From Shewanella subflava (GTDB lineage Bacteria; Pseudomonadota; Gammaproteobacteria; Enterobacterales; Shewanellaceae), in NCBI RefSeq assembly GCF_025971955.1, contig NZ_JAPDMX010000012.1:62001-126000 (forward strand): 64,000 bases of DNA, written 5' to 3'. Positions 1 through 9,488 of this stretch are shown here, piece after piece. The translations under genes were made by a program, and so were the position numbers. The notes under the pieces are model-generated. The model was given only the letters and a program-made list of their open reading frames with translations. It was not told the DNA's origin and made no database searches. The first letter of the stretch is position 1, and every line of letters begins with the position of its first letter.

Positions 1-1434
1 GAAGGCAAGCCAATCACTTACGCTCACTGGGCGGCACATATTTCTGCGTTATCTGCAAGCTTGCAACAACAAGGCATAATGTCAGGAACCATTGTTGCAG
101 TGATAATCCCTACCCCCCTTAACGCCAATAACAGCGAAAATAATGATTTAGCGCAGCATACCTTTACAGCCATGACACTTTATTGGGCATGTGTTGATAT
201 TGGCGCGATATTTTTCCCCATCAACGGTCGCTTTTCGGTAAATCAAATAGAGCAGCTAATTAAGCGCTTTCAAATCCACTTTATTTGGCAAAATTGTAAA
301 ATAATAGCGCGAGAACACCACCCTGGGTTAATTGATTTAACGCAAAACATCTCGACTAACGCGGTACTCGACAATGATCGGCCTACTTATACCGAGCAAA
401 GAGTCAACCCGCACAAGCCGGTTAATATCATTTTGACATCGGGTTCCAGTGGCACACCCAAAGCGGCCGTACATGGGTTAATCAATCATATTGCCAGCGC
501 TCAGGGTTCAAGCCGTTATATCCCCCTGCACCACAACGATCGTTGGTTACTGTCATTACCCTTGTTTCATATTGGCGGGCTGGCCATCGTGAATCGCTGT
601 GCGCTTGCATCAGCATGCATTGTGATTAAATCAAGTTGCATCACCTTGGCGCAGCAACTTGAACAAGAAGCGATTACCCACGTATCTATGGTGCAAACGC
701 AAGCACTGCAGATTCTGCAGCAAGCACCACAGGCATTAAGCGCATTAAAAGCGTTATTACTCGGTGGCGGTATTATTGAGGCTGCATTAATTGAAGCCCT
801 AGCACAGAAAAAAGTAAATGCTTACACTAGCTATGGCATGACAGAAATGAGCTCGCAAATCACCACAGCAAAAGCCAACTTACATCAGCATCATGGTCGC
901 CCTTTGCCTAATCGACAATTAAAGTTAGTTGATGGTGTTATTTGGGTGAAAGGCGAGTGTTTGTTTCAAGGCTATTTGAGTGTCAATGCGCAACAGCAAT
1001 ATCAGTTAGATTTGCCTGTCGACGAACAAGGCTGGTTTTGCACACAGGATCGCGGCCAATTAAATGAAAAAGGCCAACTCATCCTTCTCGGCCGAGCGGA
1101 CAATATGTTTATTTGTGGTGGCGAGAATATTCAACCAGAAGAAATTGAATCCGTGTTACTGCAACACCCTTTGGTCAGTAAAGCGATAGTATTTGGCCTT
1201 GCCGATGACAAATTTGGTTTATTACCCGCCGCAATAATTGAATATCAGCAAGATGCATTACCCGCAAACATTGAACAGCAACTGGCTCAAATGGTGTCAC
1301 AACAATTAGCGAGTTTTAAGCGCCCGCGATATTTTTATGTTTGGCCAAATATCCCAATGGATGGCCTTAAAGTTAACCGTAAACGCATTATTTCAGAGGT
1401 ATTAAGTCGCGCTCATCAATCAACAAATGGCTAA
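1..1434 (+). CDS. menE: o-succinylbenzoate-CoA ligase, 5' partial
   Basis: This is an adenylate-forming acyl-CoA ligase. MenE activates o-succinylbenzoate with ATP and joins it to CoA in menaquinone synthesis in the cytoplasm. The frame is open to the first base of the window, and the residues encoded by 1-60 (E-G-K-P-I-T-Y-A-H-W) fit the usual N-terminus of the family, so the true start lies outside and the TTG at 61 is internal. Visible core motifs are the phosphate loop TSGSSGTPK (near base 437), YGMTE (near 832), the TQDRG hinge region, GRADNMFICGGENI and the C-terminal catalytic Lys region GLKVNRKR. The overall short form fits MenE better than longer fatty acyl-CoA ligases. Menaquinone is expected in an anaerobically respiring Shewanella-like host. 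The MenE substrate call is by family resemblance, since neighbouring men genes are outside the window. Confidence 0.85.
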   Translation, partial: EGKPITYAHWAAHISALSASLQQQGIMSGTIVAVIIPTPLNANNSENNDLAQHTFTAMTLYWACVDIGAIFFPINGRFSVNQIEQLIKRFQIHFIWQNCKIIAREHHPGLIDLTQNISTNAVLDNDRPTYTEQRVNPHKPVNIILTSGSSGTPKAAVHGLINHIASAQGSSRYIPLHHNDRWLLSLPLFHIGGLAIVNRCALASACIVIKSSCITLAQQLEQEAITHVSMVQTQALQILQQAPQALSALKALLLGGGIIEAALIEALAQKKVNAYTSYGMTEMSSQITTAKANLHQHHGRPLPNRQLKLVDGVIWVKGECLFQGYLSVNAQQQYQLDLPVDEQGWFCTQDRGQLNEKGQLILLGRADNMFICGGENIQPEEIESVLLQHPLVSKAIVFGLADDKFGLLPAAIIEYQQDALPANIEQQLAQMVSQQLASFKRPRYFYVWPNIPMDGLKVNRKRIISEVLSRAHQSTNG

Positions 1435-1500
1435 ATCATCCGTTCTTTACTTAACCGGATGTGATGGTTACCCACCATCCTCATTGCCAAAAAAGAGGCA

Positions 1501-1539
1501 GTAAAAGCGCTGACAACTTAAACCTGTCAGCGCTTTTAC
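1501..1539. terminator. bidirectional hairpin terminator
   Basis: Perfect 15-bp inverted repeat (1501-1515 with 1525-1539, arm GTAAAAGCGCTGACA) and a 9-nt loop. It lies between convergent menE and the TonB receptor gene. The GC core flanked by A and T runs lets it work on either strand. Confidence 0.65.
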
Positions 1540-1721
1540 ATTAGCAATTAATCCCCATCATAATGCATAACTGTTCGTTGTAATGGGTGCAAACACATGA
1601 TAACAGCATTCATTTTTTAGATTGTAGAATAACAACTTATCATAAAAATCAGCCTTGTTATCTGGTGTTTTTCCTTGGTAATTACTGATCACTTATTGGC
1701 AGTAATTGGTAGCACAGATGC

Positions 1722-3878
1722 TTAAAACTTTGTTTGGAACGCCAAACTAAAATGTCTGCCTTCTCCTATTGTCACATCCGTATTAGTGCCGCCAGCAAGG
1801 TATTCTGTATCAAATACATTTTTCACATTAAAGCGGACGCTCATATCGACATTACTGACCACAAACGTATATGCAGCACCAAAATCGAATCGGACATAAT
1901 CCTCTTTAATAATGGTGTTTTGAGTATTGGCAAACCGCTCGCCCACATAAACAGCACCAAAATTTAGCGCTAAAGCATCACTCACTTCATAGCGTGTCCA
2001 CACATTGGCTGACCACTCAGGCGCATCAACAGGCGTTTTTCCATCTAAGTTTTGAGTATCTGCAGCACTGGTGATGTACTTAGCATCTAAATACATCATT
2101 GAGCTGGTGATAAACAGATTGTCGCTCAGTTCACCCTGGGCGCCCATTTCAAAACCACGATGATGCTGCTTACCATTTTGCGTGGTGATATATTCTTTAT
2201 CGCCAATAGGTTCTGCCAGTTGCTCCTGCACAGTCACATTGGTCACCGTGGTATCAAATATGGCTCCCGTTAATAATAAGCCGCTATCAAATAGCTCCCA
2301 TTTTGTCCCTAGCTCAAATTGCTCACCGTATTCAGGGTTTAAGTTCATCCCTTCATTCACGTCATTGTCACTAGTGACGATTGATTGTGGATTAAAGCTT
2401 TTTGAGTAGTTCACATAAATACTGCCGTTATCAGCGGGTGAATATATCACCCCTAATTTAGGCGATATTGAATGGCTATTTTCCCCCTCGCCCTCTTTTT
2501 TCTGCTCGTCATAACGCATCCCTGCCAATAACTGCCACTGCGGGTTAATGGTAATTAAATCTTGTATATAAAAACCATAATGCTTGTAGCTTGTTTCACT
2601 ATTAACCTTACCTTGGTGATAATCTAAATCCGGTTGCGGCACAGATTCACCCGGCATAATATGTTGCTTCTTCTCGCCATCATGGCGTTTTTGACCGTAG
2701 TAATAATCTAAAATATTCGCACCAATCAGCAACTGATGATCAACACCCAGAGCGGCAAATTCTCCAGTGAAATCCATATAGGCGGTTTTATGCTGCCAAT
2801 CATCATGACGGTCAAACGCACTAATATAGTACCCATCTTCAAATGGGTTTTCTGAGCCCGTCATTAATGAAGGTGAAGAGTCTAAGCGTTGGCGAGTAAA
2901 GGTTTGATGGTTGTAACCGGTTTTCATTTTCCAATTATCACTTAAATACCAGCTCAAATCAGCACCAAGGTTTTGCACATGATTATCGGTAAAAGCCCAT
3001 GACATATCCCAAATGTCTTCACGGTCACCGATTAATTCGCCGCGACTATCTAGCCACCCACCGCGGTCAATGCCGGTTTTGTCATCGGTATAATCATATT
3101 TAACCGATAGTAATACATCATCGGTTAAATCGAATTCAAGATTAAGATACCCTAAAAATCGATCGCGCTCCTGCTGGCTATTATCATCTTGATATTCCCG
3201 CCAATAACTGGTGTCTTGTTTGACAAGAACGCTGCGATAACGAATGGTTTGATCATCGTTTAAGCTACCTCCAGCATCTAATTGCACACGGGTTGAACCA
3301 TGCTCATCAGTATCCAGTTCAACATTAAATAGTGGGTCATAAGTCGGCTTTTTGGTCACCATATTAATTAAGCCACCTGGGCCTGATTGGCCATATAACA
3401 TACTTGAAGGACCTTTTAGTACTTCAACCTGCTGCAGGGTTTCGATAGGTTGCACATAATGTGAAAACTGCTGCTGACCATTAATTAAAAAACCGCTACC
3501 AGAATCCAGCTCGAAACCGCGAATATTAAATACCTGACGGTTCCATTTCTCACTGCCACTGGTCACACTTGAGTCATTCACCAGCACTTCAGATAAATTA
3601 GTGGCAAGTTGTTCATCAGTCACAAAGCTTGGGATCACGTTTACCGATTGTGGCGTATCCATTAGGTCAATATCACCTCTCATCGCGCCAGAGGATGAGC
3701 CGACTTTATAATTATTAAAGTTCATGCCCATAATTTGGATACGTTCAATATTTAATGACAAATCCTCACCGTAAAGGTTACTGGTAGTTTTTGATGACGT
3801 TGGTGCTTGCTCCTCAGCAAAAACAACCACGGAAAGTAAGCTACTAATAACGGCGATTGCAACTGGTGATACCTTCAT
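1722..3878 (-). CDS. TonB-dependent siderophore receptor
   Basis: Outer-membrane gated channel that takes up a ferric siderophore using TonB energy. The 718-residue protein starts with a signal peptide (MKVSPVAIAVISSLLSVVVFA), then a TonB-box-like stretch (ERIQIMG, near residue 45), a plug domain with D-T-P-Q-S-V and V-L-K-G-P-S-S-M-L-Y-G-Q (typical of the FhuE/FpvA/FoxA siderophore group), and a 22-strand-type barrel ending in the outer-membrane signature Phe (LAFQTKF). No extra N-terminal signalling domain is evident, so it is not an obvious FpvA-type transducer. The gene is divergent from a PepSY membrane protein, and a near-perfect Fur box lies about 50 bp upstream of its start, so iron repression is very likely. 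Length is normal. The actual siderophore cannot be read from sequence. Confidence 0.9.
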   Translation of the reverse strand: MKVSPVAIAVISSLLSVVVFAEEQAPTSSKTTSNLYGEDLSLNIERIQIMGMNFNNYKVGSSSGAMRGDIDLMDTPQSVNVIPSFVTDEQLATNLSEVLVNDSSVTSGSEKWNRQVFNIRGFELDSGSGFLINGQQQFSHYVQPIETLQQVEVLKGPSSMLYGQSGPGGLINMVTKKPTYDPLFNVELDTDEHGSTRVQLDAGGSLNDDQTIRYRSVLVKQDTSYWREYQDDNSQQERDRFLGYLNLEFDLTDDVLLSVKYDYTDDKTGIDRGGWLDSRGELIGDREDIWDMSWAFTDNHVQNLGADLSWYLSDNWKMKTGYNHQTFTRQRLDSSPSLMTGSENPFEDGYYISAFDRHDDWQHKTAYMDFTGEFAALGVDHQLLIGANILDYYYGQKRHDGEKKQHIMPGESVPQPDLDYHQGKVNSETSYKHYGFYIQDLITINPQWQLLAGMRYDEQKKEGEGENSHSISPKLGVIYSPADNGSIYVNYSKSFNPQSIVTSDNDVNEGMNLNPEYGEQFELGTKWELFDSGLLLTGAIFDTTVTNVTVQEQLAEPIGDKEYITTQNGKQHHRGFEMGAQGELSDNLFITSSMMYLDAKYITSAADTQNLDGKTPVDAPEWSANVWTRYEVSDALALNFGAVYVGERFANTQNTIIKEDYVRFDFGAAYTFVVSNVDMSVRFNVKNVFDTEYLAGGTNTDVTIGEGRHFSLAFQTKF

Positions 3879-3928
3879 TTATTTACCCTAACGTTAAATT
3901 TAACTTTTGCTCAAAACCATATGAACAT

Positions 3929-3949
3929 TAATGATAGTTATTATCATTA
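3929..3949. promoter_or_regulatory. Fur box upstream of the TonB receptor
   Basis: TAATGATA-GTTAT-TATCATTA is a perfect 8-bp inverted repeat around a 5-nt centre and closely matches the Fur 19-bp consensus (GATAATGATAATCATTATC). It sits 51-71 bp upstream of the receptor start on the minus strand, where an operator over the promoter is expected. Fur control is inferred from the match. Confidence 0.8.
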
Positions 3950-4205
3950 CCATTTATTGTTGAGTAAAATAGATTTTCAACATTCAGATAATTAATGTGA
4001 TATTCATCATTAACCATTGATAAACAACATATAAAATAAAACATAGACTACCAAAAAAACACAAGCAACCACACATAAAACCAACAATAAACCAAAAGGT
4101 GTTACACCTGTCGCAGACTGTAAATATTTAGAAGATAACATTCGACAATCCATTCGACTGGCTCACATTTTTACCCATCTTTACACTTCTTTAATTGATG
4201 AATCA

Positions 4206-4227
4206 AATGAGATTAATTATCATTCTC
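4206..4227. promoter_or_regulatory. second Fur-box-like site, upstream of the PepSY gene
   Basis: AATGAGA-TTAAT-TATCATT (4206-4224) resembles the Fur consensus with one arm imperfect; GAGATTAATTATCATTCTC gives an overlapping alternative register. It lies about 95-115 bp before the PepSY gene start at 4320. The rest of 3879-4319 is AT-rich intergenic DNA in which I see no gene. Confidence 0.6.
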
Positions 4228-4319
4228 GAAATTTCATCCATGACGTTCAACATCACCTTGCTGCTAAGCAATTTCATGCATTCATCAATTAGCGCTATAA
4301 CACTTTGAGAAAGTAAAAT

Positions 4320-5387
4320 ATGAAAGTAGTACCGGCTTTAAAATGGTTTCATAACTGGGTAGGTTTTTTTATCAGTATCACAATGCTTATTGTGCTGACG
4401 ACTGGGGTATACCTAGGGGGTATGGACATACTTAAACGTATAGATGATCACGGACAAACGTTTGTCGCCCTCAATACTGCTGAAAAAGCACAAACACTAC
4501 AAACCCTATTTGAACGCTACCCCCAAATGAGCTCTGTGCGTTTTCCAACGGAGCACACTCCCTATATTGAAGCCGCCACACGTGGTAAATCTATCGCACT
4601 GGACACTCAACTGAATGAGCTAGCGATACATGCCAACCATGACATTCCGTTCTACAGCACGATGTTTTGGTTACACCGCAATTTTTTATTGGCCGATGTG
4701 GGAAAATATACCAACGCTTGGGCATCATTAGCTGGCGGAGTCATTATCTTAGTTGGCATATACTTATGGTGGCGGGTGCGTAAAGCTTTTAGATTAAAAC
4801 ACAGTATTCCAACTGATACGCGCTCAAGCAGTTTGGTCAAGAGCCATATTCAACTCGGTTTATTTATCTCTGTTCCGCTATTTATTTTATGTATGAGTGG
4901 TTTTTTAATCACCTATAAAGGACTGTGGACTGGCTATTTACAACACCACACTGAAGAACCAATAAACTACCCTAGCAGCAAACCCAATGACTGGCTTAGC
5001 CAACTCGAAACCGCACAAAGCATATGGCCACAAGCGATTCTCGTTTCAGTTAATAAACCCAGAGTATCAAGCGAAGAAAACATCGAACCCACGGATTTGA
5101 TCTATAGCATTCGCTTCGATAGCCACAGCGATGTGTGGTTAAGACAGGCTGACAATATCACCATTAACTTCAACACAGGTGAAATAGCATCAGTGTTAAA
5201 GCACAGTGACCGTGAATTGTCAGGACAAATCGCCAGTTTTGTTAGGCCGCTTCACGATGCGCTAAACATGCCGCTTAGCTACGTTATATTAATTACTTCC
5301 ATCTCAATGGTGTCGATATTTATTTTATTATTCAGTAGCGTCACTTTTTATAGAAAAACTTTTAAGCCAAAATCTGCAGCGCGTTAA
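4320..5387 (+). CDS. PepSY-associated TM-helix protein, putative ferric-siderophore reductase
   Basis: A 355-residue inner-membrane protein of the PepSY-associated TM (PiuB-like) type. Members found beside siderophore receptors are thought to reduce or release iron from imported siderophores. Visible are a first helix after WFHNWVGFFISITMLIVLTT, a periplasmic loop, a helix pair around residues 135-150 and 175-200 (SHIQLGLFISVPLFILCMSG), a second periplasmic region and a last helix near residues 320-345. Membrane-flanking His residues (HNW, LHR, SHIQ) could bind haem. It is divergent from the siderophore receptor with a Fur-like site in the shared region, so co-induction under iron starvation is likely. 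The leader GAGAAAG lies just before the ATG. The reductase role is an inference from context. Confidence 0.75.
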   Translation: MKVVPALKWFHNWVGFFISITMLIVLTTGVYLGGMDILKRIDDHGQTFVALNTAEKAQTLQTLFERYPQMSSVRFPTEHTPYIEAATRGKSIALDTQLNELAIHANHDIPFYSTMFWLHRNFLLADVGKYTNAWASLAGGVIILVGIYLWWRVRKAFRLKHSIPTDTRSSSLVKSHIQLGLFISVPLFILCMSGFLITYKGLWTGYLQHHTEEPINYPSSKPNDWLSQLETAQSIWPQAILVSVNKPRVSSEENIEPTDLIYSIRFDSHSDVWLRQADNITINFNTGEIASVLKHSDRELSGQIASFVRPLHDALNMPLSYVILITSISMVSIFILLFSSVTFYRKTFKPKSAAR

Positions 5388-5408
5388 TCTGAATAACCTC
5401 ACTCTTAA

Positions 5409-5438
5409 AAAAATAGCGACCACTTGGTCGCTATTTTT
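5409..5438. terminator. bidirectional hairpin terminator
   Basis: AAAAATAGCGACC pairs with GGTCGCTATTTTT around a 4-nt loop. It separates the convergent PepSY and pilin genes, with a T run on either strand. Confidence 0.8.
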
Positions 5439-5451
5439 CAATCACAATGAG

Positions 5452-6027
5452 TTAATTTTTGATGACGGCTTTCGCAGTGCCTGCAACAGAGTCGTAAACG
5501 ATTTTAATATCAGCCTGATTACGATTACCCGTGTCTCCCAAGCTGCGCAACACATAACTGCATTGAGTTTCACCGTCTGGGTTGACGTCCGCTTGATGGC
5601 GATAGGATTCATAATCACTGTCATTATTACTGTTGGCAATCGATACCGAAGGTGGATTGGTTAACAGTCCATTCCATAAATCCACGCACCCTTGCTGACC
5701 ACGTCCAATATTTTTAGGTTGGCCCATGGGATTGCCTTTATCGGAACCCAGAGGATAACCCAATCCATTAATATCGAGATCATTATTACCAAAACCCGGT
5801 AAATCATTCATCGCACGTTGATTGCCCAGTATCTGCCAACGGCTATGCACGAAGGTTAAACTCTGCTGATACGCCGCAGCGGTAGCTTTAACATCACTGA
5901 TGGCGGCATCACGTTTAATGTCGAGGTATTTCTGCGCGGCAATTACGGCCAAAATCGCCAATACAATAATCACTACCACAAGCTCTATAAGAGTAAAGCC
6001 GTGCTGCTTTTGACGAATGTGAAACAC
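5452..6027 (-). CDS. type IV / MSHA-like prepilin
   Basis: Class III signal-peptide protein of 191 residues. After a short basic leader (MFHIRQKQHG) comes the prepilin peptidase site G/FTLIE with Phe+1 and Glu+5, followed by the hydrophobic assembly helix LVVVIIVLAILAVIAAQKYLD. The rest is a small globular head with two widely spaced Cys residues (QQGCVD and ETQCSY), as in the pilin disulfide loop. The helix most resembles MSHA pilins. The gene stands alone with no other pilus genes in the window, so it must use a machine encoded elsewhere; it could be a minor pilin or pseudopilin. The start is GTG, supported by GGGATGG upstream. The exact pilus system is uncertain. Confidence 0.8.
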   Translation of the reverse strand: MFHIRQKQHGFTLIELVVVIIVLAILAVIAAQKYLDIKRDAAISDVKATAAAYQQSLTFVHSRWQILGNQRAMNDLPGFGNNDLDINGLGYPLGSDKGNPMGQPKNIGRGQQGCVDLWNGLLTNPPSVSIANSNNDSDYESYRHQADVNPDGETQCSYVLRSLGDTGNRNQADIKIVYDSVAGTAKAVIKN

Positions 6028-6087
6028 TGTGCCATCCCATCTTCAGATACAAGATTAATACTGTAACATCAAAACCATACAAAACAA

Positions 6088-6112
6088 AAAACGCGCTCAG
6101 TAGGCGCGTTTT
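6088..6112 (-). terminator. terminator after nfuA
   Basis: On the minus strand AAAACGCGC pairs with GCGCGTTTT around a 5-nt loop plus one wobble pair, followed by a T run. It lies 21 bp after the nfuA stop. Confidence 0.8.
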
Positions 6113-6132
6113 CATCAAACTGACTGGTAATC

Positions 6133-6711
6133 TTACGCGTAGGAATGCTCGCCATGCTGGTGATCGGTAACATCACGTACACCAGTTAATTCACCTGGGA
6201 ACATATCAAGTAATTGCTTTTCGATACCATCCTTTAACGTGATATCAACTTGTGAACAACCATTACAGCCACCACCAAATTGCAGCACCGCGACACCTTC
6301 GGCCGAAATTTCAACCAACATAATGTTGCCACCATGGCTAGCAAGCTGTGGGTTAATTTCTGATTGAATAACATATTCAATACGCTCGGTTAATGGCGCA
6401 TCATCAGCCACTTTACGCATTTTGGCATTTGGGGCTTTTAAAGTTAACTGCGAACCCATTTGATCAGAGACATAATCAATGGTGGCATCTTGCAGAAAAG
6501 GCACACTTTTCTCATCAACCATCGCCTTAAAACCATTAAAAGGTAGTTCCATGTCATCATCTTCTACCGCATCTGGTGGGCAATAAGATACGCCACACTC
6601 TGCTTGCGCGGTACCAGGGCTGATAACAAACACACGAATATGCGTGCCTTCGGCTTGATCAGCTAACAATTTAACAAAATGCGCCTGAGCTGCTTCGGAA
6701 ATGGTAATCAT
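6133..6711 (-). CDS. nfuA: Fe-S biogenesis protein NfuA
   Basis: Cytoplasmic carrier that accepts an Fe-S cluster from the Isc/Suf scaffold and delivers or repairs it in target enzymes, important under oxidative stress and iron limitation. The 192-residue length matches E. coli NfuA. The N-terminal half is a degenerate A-type carrier domain ([12 protein letters not shown]...), and the C-terminal Nfu domain carries the cluster-binding CNGC motif at about residue 150 within [19 protein letters not shown]. An IscR type 1-like site lies just upstream. In E. coli nfuA sits next to gntX and bioH; here it is separated from them by a secreted M14 peptidase gene. Confidence 0.95.
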   Translation of the reverse strand: MITISEAAQAHFVKLLADQAEGTHIRVFVISPGTAQAECGVSYCPPDAVEDDDMELPFNGFKAMVDEKSVPFLQDATIDYVSDQMGSQLTLKAPNAKMRKVADDAPLTERIEYVIQSEINPQLASHGGNIMLVEISAEGVAVLQFGGGCNGCSQVDITLKDGIEKQLLDMFPGELTGVRDVTDHQHGEHSYA

Positions 6712-6731
6712 AAAACCTGCTCCGTCAGGGT

Positions 6732-6756
6732 ATACCTGAGTAAAATAGTAAGAATT
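6732..6756. promoter_or_regulatory. IscR type 1-like site upstream of nfuA
   Basis: ATACCTGAGTAAAATAGTAA followed by GAATT matches about 20 of 25 positions of the IscR type 1 consensus (ATASYYGACTRWWWYAGTCRRSTAT), judged by eye. It lies 21-45 bp upstream of the nfuA start, over the expected promoter. Control of nfuA by IscR is known in E. coli. Confidence 0.55.
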
Positions 6757-6872
6757 AGCGCTATGATACTCCGTGTTGCATTTTGTTTGTAGCCCTCATC
6801 GTGTTTGTTGTCGAAAAAATGCGATAAATCACACCCTTTTAATGGCACTTATCGCCATTAGGCATTAAGGTT

Positions 6873-9488
6873 ATGCCATTCTGGCTTGATTTATTGATAT
6901 TGATTACCATGACTTTTATTCGTTTATTGTGTGTACTACTCACCAGCTTAATGTTGAGCGCCCCGCTGGGAGCGGAGCCCGCGCTATCCAAACTTGATTT
7001 AGCAATGGGCAACGTTCAGCTAGATAAGCGCATCACCTCGCCTGAAGCATTTTTAGGGTATCCGCTAGGAAAGTGGCATTTACGTCATGATCAAATCAAT
7101 TTCTATCTCAAAACCTTAGCCGGTCAAAGTCCAAACGTCTCTTTAGACAGCGCAGGTTTCAGCCATGAAGACCGTGAACAACTCACAGCGGTGATCACCT
7201 CAGACAAAAATCAGCGTAATTTAACCCAAATTTTGCAGCAACGCAGTGAAGCAAAACAAGGCCTTGCCCAGCAAGGGCCTCTGGTCATCTGGCTGGCCTA
7301 TTCCATTCATGGTGACGAAGCAAGCGGTGCCCATGCTGCACTCGCTTTTAGTTATTATTTAGCCGCAAGTCAAGAACCTTGGGTGAAGCAACTATTAGAG
7401 CAGGCCATAGTGTTAATCACCCCAAGTCAAAACCCCGATGGATTCGACCGTTTTGCAACCTGGGCTAACAATCATCAGGGCCAAACTATTGTTACGGATG
7501 AAAATCATCGTGAGCATTGGCAAGATTGGCCAACGGGCAGAGGTAACCATTATTTTGCAGATTTAAACCGTGACTGGTTGTTTTTACGCCATAAAGAATC
7601 ACAAGGTCGAGTGGCATTTTTCCACAAATGGCAGCCGCATTATGTGGGCGATTTTCATGAAATGTGGCATAGCCAATCTTACTTTTTTCAACCTGGGGTG
7701 GTAGATCGCATCTATCCATTAACGCCAAAAGCGAATCATGAACTCACCGAAAAACTCGCTGATTTTCACCGTAAAGCCCTAGATGAGGCCAAACAGGTGT
7801 ATTTCAGCGGTCAATTATTTGATGATTTTTTCTATGGTAAAGGCTCGACTTACCCTGACATCAATGGCTCGGTAGGCGTATTGTTTGAACAGGCCAGCGC
7901 CCGTGGACAAGCACAAGCCTCTGCTAATGGCACGGTAACGTTTCAAACCGCTATTGCAAACCATTTTGCCACCTCAATTTCAAGTGTGCAGGGTGCATTA
8001 GCACTAAAACAAGCGCTTATCGATTACCAAACCGCATTTTTCAGCGACAAACAACCTAAAGACTCAGCGCGCAGCAAAGGCCGCTTAATCCGCGCATTAA
8101 ACGATCCCGCTCGCCGCGATGAACTGATTAATTTATTCCGCCTACATCAAATTCAATTTAATTACTTAACTAAATCATTATTCCATTCAGGGCAAGAGTA
8201 TCGCCCTATCGACAGTATTTTTGTTGCTGATAATCAGCCGCAGCAAGCGTTATTAAGCGCACTGTTTGATAAACGAACCGATTTTATAGATCCGACATTT
8301 TACGATATTTCTACCTGGGATATTGAATCGGCTTTAGGCTTAAATGTGGTCCCCAATGTCACCCCAGATATTGATGTGCTGACCCGTCGCCCTATGCAAT
8401 ATCATCAACTTAATTTGAATAACACCACAGCGCCGCCATGGCCGCAAAACAGCGTGGCGTTACTGGTTAATTGGCAGCAATCACCAGCAAGCGGATTTGT
8501 GAATCAATTGCTGGCAAAAGGCGTGCAAGTTAAGTTTTCTAATCAAGAATTTAGTCTTAAGCAAACCCTGAACAAACAAACGGTTCAGAAAAAATTTGTT
8601 GCTGGTAGCTTACAAATTCCCTTAAAACAAACAGGAAAAAGCATAGCCGAAGTGAGGCAACTCACCTGGGAAGCCGCGACAAAATGGCAAGTAGAAGTGA
8701 TCGCTACCGCAAGTTCAGCTAACTTTTCCGGCATCGATTTAGGGTCTGACGATTTTGCCACCATCAAACCTGTTATGCCCATGATCATAAGTGGTTATGG
8801 CAGTGATGCTTTTGAAGTCGGTGAAATTTGGTATCACTTAGATAAAAAACTGTCTCTCCCCGTCAGCTTAGTCAATGCCGAGCGGATCGACGGCCTTGAT
8901 TTAAGTCGTTATACCCATGTATTTATGACGGAAGGTAACTTTAGCAGCATGAACGATGTTAGCGCCCGTAAGCTAGGTCAATTCGTGCAAAATGGTGGCG
9001 TGATTATCGCCCAAAAAGCGGCGTTAACATGGCTGAATAAACGCAATGTGTTAAGCCAAGAAGTGCAAACCGAACGTTATTACCACAAACTGTTTAACAG
9101 TGATGGCTTACGCTTTAGCGATCAAGCTGCCTTTAAAGCTAAGCAGCATATTGGCGGTGCCATTGTTAACCTAACCTTAGACACATCCCATCCATTAACT
9201 TTTGGCATGCCTAGCACAGTTGCTGTGATGAAAAACAAACCATTGGCATTTGAAACCAGCTCTCCGCCTTTTACTGTGGCAGGACATTATCAAGATAAAT
9301 TATTGTCTAGTGGTTATATGGCACAGGAGTATCAGCGGGCGTTTGCCAATAAGCCTGCCATGATAGTGGAGCGAAAAGGTAAAGGGGCGATTGTGGGATT
9401 AGCCGATAATATGATGTTTAGAAATATCTGGCTAGGCAGCGAGAAAGTTTACGCCAATGCCTTGTATTTTATTCAGGCGACACCCTAA
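6873..9488 (+). CDS. secreted M14-family zinc carboxypeptidase
   Basis: Exported metallopeptidase of the carboxypeptidase A (M14) superfamily, 871 residues. A signal peptide ends near SAPLGA/EP. The zinc-binding pair is in SIHGDEASGAH (His about 146, Glu about 149), and the third ligand is probably in DFHEMW near residue 261. SQNPDGFDRF and ADLNRDWL are also typical of the family. The long C-terminal half (residues 500-871) has a Rossmann-like glutamine-amidotransferase-type look (NGGVIIAQKAALTWL) without a clear catalytic set. Two starts are possible: ATG 6873, which has AAGG only 2 nt away, and ATG 6909, which gives a more typical signal peptide; neither has a good ribosome site. It overlaps the convergent comF-like gene by 4 bp. 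Its peptide substrate is unknown. Confidence 0.8.
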   Translation: MPFWLDLLILITMTFIRLLCVLLTSLMLSAPLGAEPALSKLDLAMGNVQLDKRITSPEAFLGYPLGKWHLRHDQINFYLKTLAGQSPNVSLDSAGFSHEDREQLTAVITSDKNQRNLTQILQQRSEAKQGLAQQGPLVIWLAYSIHGDEASGAHAALAFSYYLAASQEPWVKQLLEQAIVLITPSQNPDGFDRFATWANNHQGQTIVTDENHREHWQDWPTGRGNHYFADLNRDWLFLRHKESQGRVAFFHKWQPHYVGDFHEMWHSQSYFFQPGVVDRIYPLTPKANHELTEKLADFHRKALDEAKQVYFSGQLFDDFFYGKGSTYPDINGSVGVLFEQASARGQAQASANGTVTFQTAIANHFATSISSVQGALALKQALIDYQTAFFSDKQPKDSARSKGRLIRALNDPARRDELINLFRLHQIQFNYLTKSLFHSGQEYRPIDSIFVADNQPQQALLSALFDKRTDFIDPTFYDISTWDIESALGLNVVPNVTPDIDVLTRRPMQYHQLNLNNTTAPPWPQNSVALLVNWQQSPASGFVNQLLAKGVQVKFSNQEFSLKQTLNKQTVQKKFVAGSLQIPLKQTGKSIAEVRQLTWEAATKWQVEVIATASSANFSGIDLGSDDFATIKPVMPMIISGYGSDAFEVGEIWYHLDKKLSLPVSLVNAERIDGLDLSRYTHVFMTEGNFSSMNDVSARKLGQFVQNGGVIIAQKAALTWLNKRNVLSQEVQTERYYHKLFNSDGLRFSDQAAFKAKQHIGGAIVNLTLDTSHPLTFGMPSTVAVMKNKPLAFETSSPPFTVAGHYQDKLLSSGYMAQEYQRAFANKPAMIVERKGKGAIVGLADNMMFRNIWLGSEKVYANALYFIQATP

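Noticed and set aside
61..1434. menE starting at the TTG at base 61
   Set aside because: The frame is open to base 1 and the upstream residues match the family N-terminus, so the gene begins outside the window.
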